Made by a program: the position numbers and the translations under genes. The notes under the pieces were generated by a model. That model saw only the letters and a list, made by a program, of their open reading frames with translations. It ran no database searches and had not been told where the DNA came from. Source: Streptomyces noursei (GTDB lineage Bacteria; Actinomycetota; Actinomycetes; Streptomycetales; Streptomycetaceae). Taken from it: a stretch of DNA of 64,000 bases. Shown in pieces: positions 61,889 to 64,000 of this stretch (position 1 is the stretch's first letter; every line of letters begins with the position of its first letter). Location: the NCBI RefSeq assembly GCF_016917755.1, contig NZ_CP070326.1, positions 9,362,001-9,426,000 on the forward strand, in the 5' to 3' direction.

Positions 61889-62716
61889 TCAGCGGCCTGC
61901 TTCCGGCCGGGTACCGGAGGCGGCTGCAACGGCCGTGGCCAGTGGGTCGCGGGCCGGGCGGCCGAGAAGGTCGGCGAGGTCGGGGCTGGTGCCGTCCAGG
62001 AAGCCGTGTCGGATGCCGGTGGCGATCGAGGCGAGCATGGGCGGTTGGAACGGCAGGAGCCCCGGCGTCTCGTCGAGGAGCCTGCGCCGGTACTCGCCCA
62101 GGCCGATGGTGCGGTGCGGGACCCCCAGCCGGTCGGCCACCTGACTTGCCGTGATCGGCATGCCGACGAGGTCGTGGACGCGCCCGCGGTGTCCGGCGGG
62201 ATCGGCCGCAACGATCGCCGCGGCCTCGGCGAGATCCTCCCGCGCGACCGCCGCCAGCGCACCGTCCCCGAAGGCGGACTCCACGCCGTCGTCGGTCCAC
62301 ATCAGCAGGCCGCCGAAGAGCTCGGCATACAGGCCGTTGCGGAGGATCGTCCACGGCAGTCCGCTCGCCTGGACGAGGCGTTCGGTGGCCCGGTGCGCCA
62401 GCGCGAAACCGAGGTGGTCGCCGGCCGTGGTCAGGCTCGTGTAGACGACGTGGCCGACGCCGTCGCGGACGGCGGCGTCCAGCACCGCCGCGTGCCGCCC
62501 GACGACCTGGTCGTCCTCGGCGTAACCGGCGGAGATCAGCACCAGGGTCGACACCCCGACGAGATCGAGGCTCGTGCGGTCGTCGAAGTCCAGGCGTCGC
62601 ATCCCCTCGTCCGGCGTGCGGCTGCCGCCCGTCGCGGCGACGCCACGGGCGCGCAGCGCCGCCAGGGTGGCCGAGCCGAGGCTCCCGTTCGCTCCCGTCA
62701 CCAACATCATGTCCAT
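61889..62716 (-). CDS. NmrA-like NAD(P)-binding protein
   Basis: A 275-residue atypical SDR. The glycine loop TGANGSLG is at residues 7-14; HRATERLVQASGLPWTILRNGLYAE is the family signature, and AREDLAEAAAI follows. NmrA-like proteins bind NAD(P) and act as redox sensors or quinone reductases (QOR2-like). It is divergent from an HxlR regulator, a pairing often seen for stress-response reductases controlled by HxlR/QorR-type repressors. Confidence 0.83.
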   Translation of the reverse strand: MDMMLVTGANGSLGSATLAALRARGVAATGGSRTPDEGMRRLDFDDRTSLDLVGVSTLVLISAGYAEDDQVVGRHAAVLDAAVRDGVGHVVYTSLTTAGDHLGFALAHRATERLVQASGLPWTILRNGLYAELFGGLLMWTDDGVESAFGDGALAAVAREDLAEAAAIVAADPAGHRGRVHDLVGMPITASQVADRLGVPHRTIGLGEYRRRLLDETPGLLPFQPPMLASIATGIRHGFLDGTSPDLADLLGRPARDPLATAVAAASGTRPEAGR

Positions 62717-62797
62717 CGCAGTCTTCCGTCGTGGTTCTCATCGATAACTACGCTTGATCCTCGATCGGACGCCCACCGGCCACAAGAAGGCAGTTTG

Positions 62798-63217
62798 ATG
62801 TCACCCACGCACACCGGGGTAACCACCCCCGCCGACCTCGACCCCTGCGGACGCGAGGACCACCCCGACTGCGGGATCCGCGACGTCCTGGACCGCATCG
62901 GCGACAAGTGGTCGGTGCTGGTGATCGTCGAGCTCGCGGGCGGGCCGCGCCGGTTCCGCGCACTCCAACGCGCCATCGACGGCATCTCCCAGCGCATGCT
63001 CACCCTCACCGTCCGCAGACTCGAACGCGACGGCCTCGTGCTGCGGACCGTGTACCCGACCGTCCCGGCCCAGGTCGACTACCGCCTCACCGAGACCGGA
63101 GCCGGCCTGACCCACCTGGTCAAGGCACTCGCCGACTGGTCGCTCGCGCACCGCGCCGCCATCGCCGAAGCACGGCACACCTACGACCGGACGCACCCCG
63201 ACCACGACATCCGCTGA
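62798..63217 (+). CDS. HxlR-family transcriptional regulator
   Basis: A 139-residue winged-helix regulator: CGIRDVLDRIGDKWSVLVIVELAGG and FRALQRAIDGISQRMLTLTVRRLERDGLV are classic HxlR stretches. A cysteine near residue 26 lies in the N-terminal DCGIRDVL and could sense electrophiles or thiol stress, as in QorR/HypR members. It likely controls the divergent NmrA-like gene across 80 bp. GAAGG upstream of the ATG at 62798. Confidence 0.88.
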   Translation: MSPTHTGVTTPADLDPCGREDHPDCGIRDVLDRIGDKWSVLVIVELAGGPRRFRALQRAIDGISQRMLTLTVRRLERDGLVLRTVYPTVPAQVDYRLTETGAGLTHLVKALADWSLAHRAAIAEARHTYDRTHPDHDIR

Positions 63218-63243
63218 CGAGAACCGCAGTCACCGCACGCCGG

Positions 63244-63903
63244 TCACTGATGGCTGCGCGGCGCTCCGTACCAGCGCCAGTCCTTCCGACGAGGACGGGC
63301 GGGGGTTTCGAGGCGTCCGGTGGCCCACAGGAGCGTGGCCGAGGCGCCGTCCGCGAGGGGCACGTCGGGGAAGAGCCGGGTGAGGACGCGGCTGCTCAGA
63401 TCCTCCGGCGGGGACCCGTCGCGTCGGAGCCCCCGAGCGATGTCATGGGTGTGGACGAGGGTTTCGACGACGCCCATGGCCGCGAACCCCTCCGGGTCGG
63501 AGGCGCCGAACACGTGTGGGGCCAGCACGGTGGGATCGGTGCTGTCCACGACGGTCGCGAGCAGCCCCCCGCATGCCTCGACGACGGTCAGCAGGCCCTC
63601 CGGTCCCGCCGTCTCGTCGCCGAAGATGACGTTGGCGGGCCCCTGGGGGCGATCGGTGGAGATGCGCAGCGGTACGCGTGGTACGCCGCTCGGGTGCGCG
63701 AGACCGAAGCGCAGCGCATAGGTGAGCAGGTCGTCCGCGAGATGTTCCAGGGTCTCCCAACAGGTCCACTCCAGTTGGCCGGCGGCCGCGTGCCATTGGG
63801 GGGCGGGGGCACCGGAGAGGGTGGCGACACAGTGCGCGACGGCGGCGCGCACATGCTCGCCGCGCAACAGGACCTGCGTCTGCGGGTGTGCGGAATGCGT
63901 CAT
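63244..63903 (-). CDS. DinB/maleylpyruvate-isomerase-like protein
   Basis: A 219-residue four-helix protein of the DinB/mycothiol-dependent maleylpyruvate isomerase superfamily. The stretch WTCWETLEHLADDLLTYALRF carries the conserved His, and VHTHDIARGL carries the later metal-binding His pair. Members use mycothiol or other thiols; substrate unknown. It is convergent with the HxlR gene. Confidence 0.75.
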   Translation of the reverse strand: MTHSAHPQTQVLLRGEHVRAAVAHCVATLSGAPAPQWHAAAGQLEWTCWETLEHLADDLLTYALRFGLAHPSGVPRVPLRISTDRPQGPANVIFGDETAGPEGLLTVVEACGGLLATVVDSTDPTVLAPHVFGASDPEGFAAMGVVETLVHTHDIARGLRRDGSPPEDLSSRVLTRLFPDVPLADGASATLLWATGRLETPARPRRKDWRWYGAPRSHQ

Positions 63904-64000
63904 CCCGGCAGGCTACTGGTGGCCGTCCCGGGCCCGGCCTGCCAGATGCCGCCTCCGAAGACATTGGTTCAACTGGCAAGTAGGGCTGTGGCCGAGGGGG

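Overview
The window looks like chromosomal DNA from Streptomyces or a close relative. GC is very high, third codon positions are almost always G or C, and typical actinomycete families occur: a conservon (sensor, roadblock, DUF742, GTPase), a BTAD-type regulator, PvcA-type isonitrile chemistry, MMPL, HxlR and LuxR-type regulators. No rRNA, tRNA, intact insertion sequence or CRISPR array was seen. Several decayed genes and many hexanucleotide repeat tracts suggest an accessory, chromosome-arm-like setting.

Layout. 1-900: decayed PP2C phosphatase. 1138-14278: argG with an ARG-box promoter that appears leaderless, an amino-acid permease, an MHS-type transporter, two methyltransferases, two SDR-type enzymes, a membrane-anchored Mrr-like nuclease, a two-component system and a LysR regulator. 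14813-28667: a 13-gene rightward operon divergent from the LysR gene. It encodes an isonitrile synthase (PvcA/IsnA) and its Fe/2-oxoglutarate partner (PvcB/IsnB), two styrene-monooxygenase-like flavoproteins, two luciferase-like monooxygenases, a cupin, an MFS exporter, a rhodanese, an SDR, a cysteine-desulfurase-like enzyme, a bicovalent-flavin oxidase and an SsuE-like FMN reductase. The pairing of isonitrile synthase with a possible cysteine-to-rhodanese sulfur relay is the most interesting feature; isothiocyanate formation or sulfur-based self-protection are testable explanations.

28712-34034: a cvnDCBA conservon and a BTAD regulator, both leftward. 34982-47707: a leftward run built around cyclic-nucleotide signalling. 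A CRP-type regulator is followed by a 1370-residue pseudokinase/class III cyclase/AAA/TPR protein, then a GNAT-like protein fused to a cNMP-binding domain, and a coupled operon of MMPL, SnoaL-like, ThiF/E1-like, SCP2 and acyl-CoA dehydrogenase genes.

48715-57453: a GT-C glycosyltransferase, HdeD-like protein, MFS/ArsR-type pair with repeated operators, a LysE transporter, and a stretch of gene remnants (NmrA, CMD/sigma factor, DUF1048 with an orphan PadR-like operator, serine hydrolase, DUF4188). 57584-64000: a repeat lipoprotein, a cold-shock protein and DEAD-box helicase separated by a hairpin, a Gly/His-rich secreted protein, a divergent NmrA/HxlR pair and a DinB-like protein.

All functions are read from sequence patterns without database searches. 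Start codons were chosen by ribosome-binding sites, family length and overlap with neighbours.
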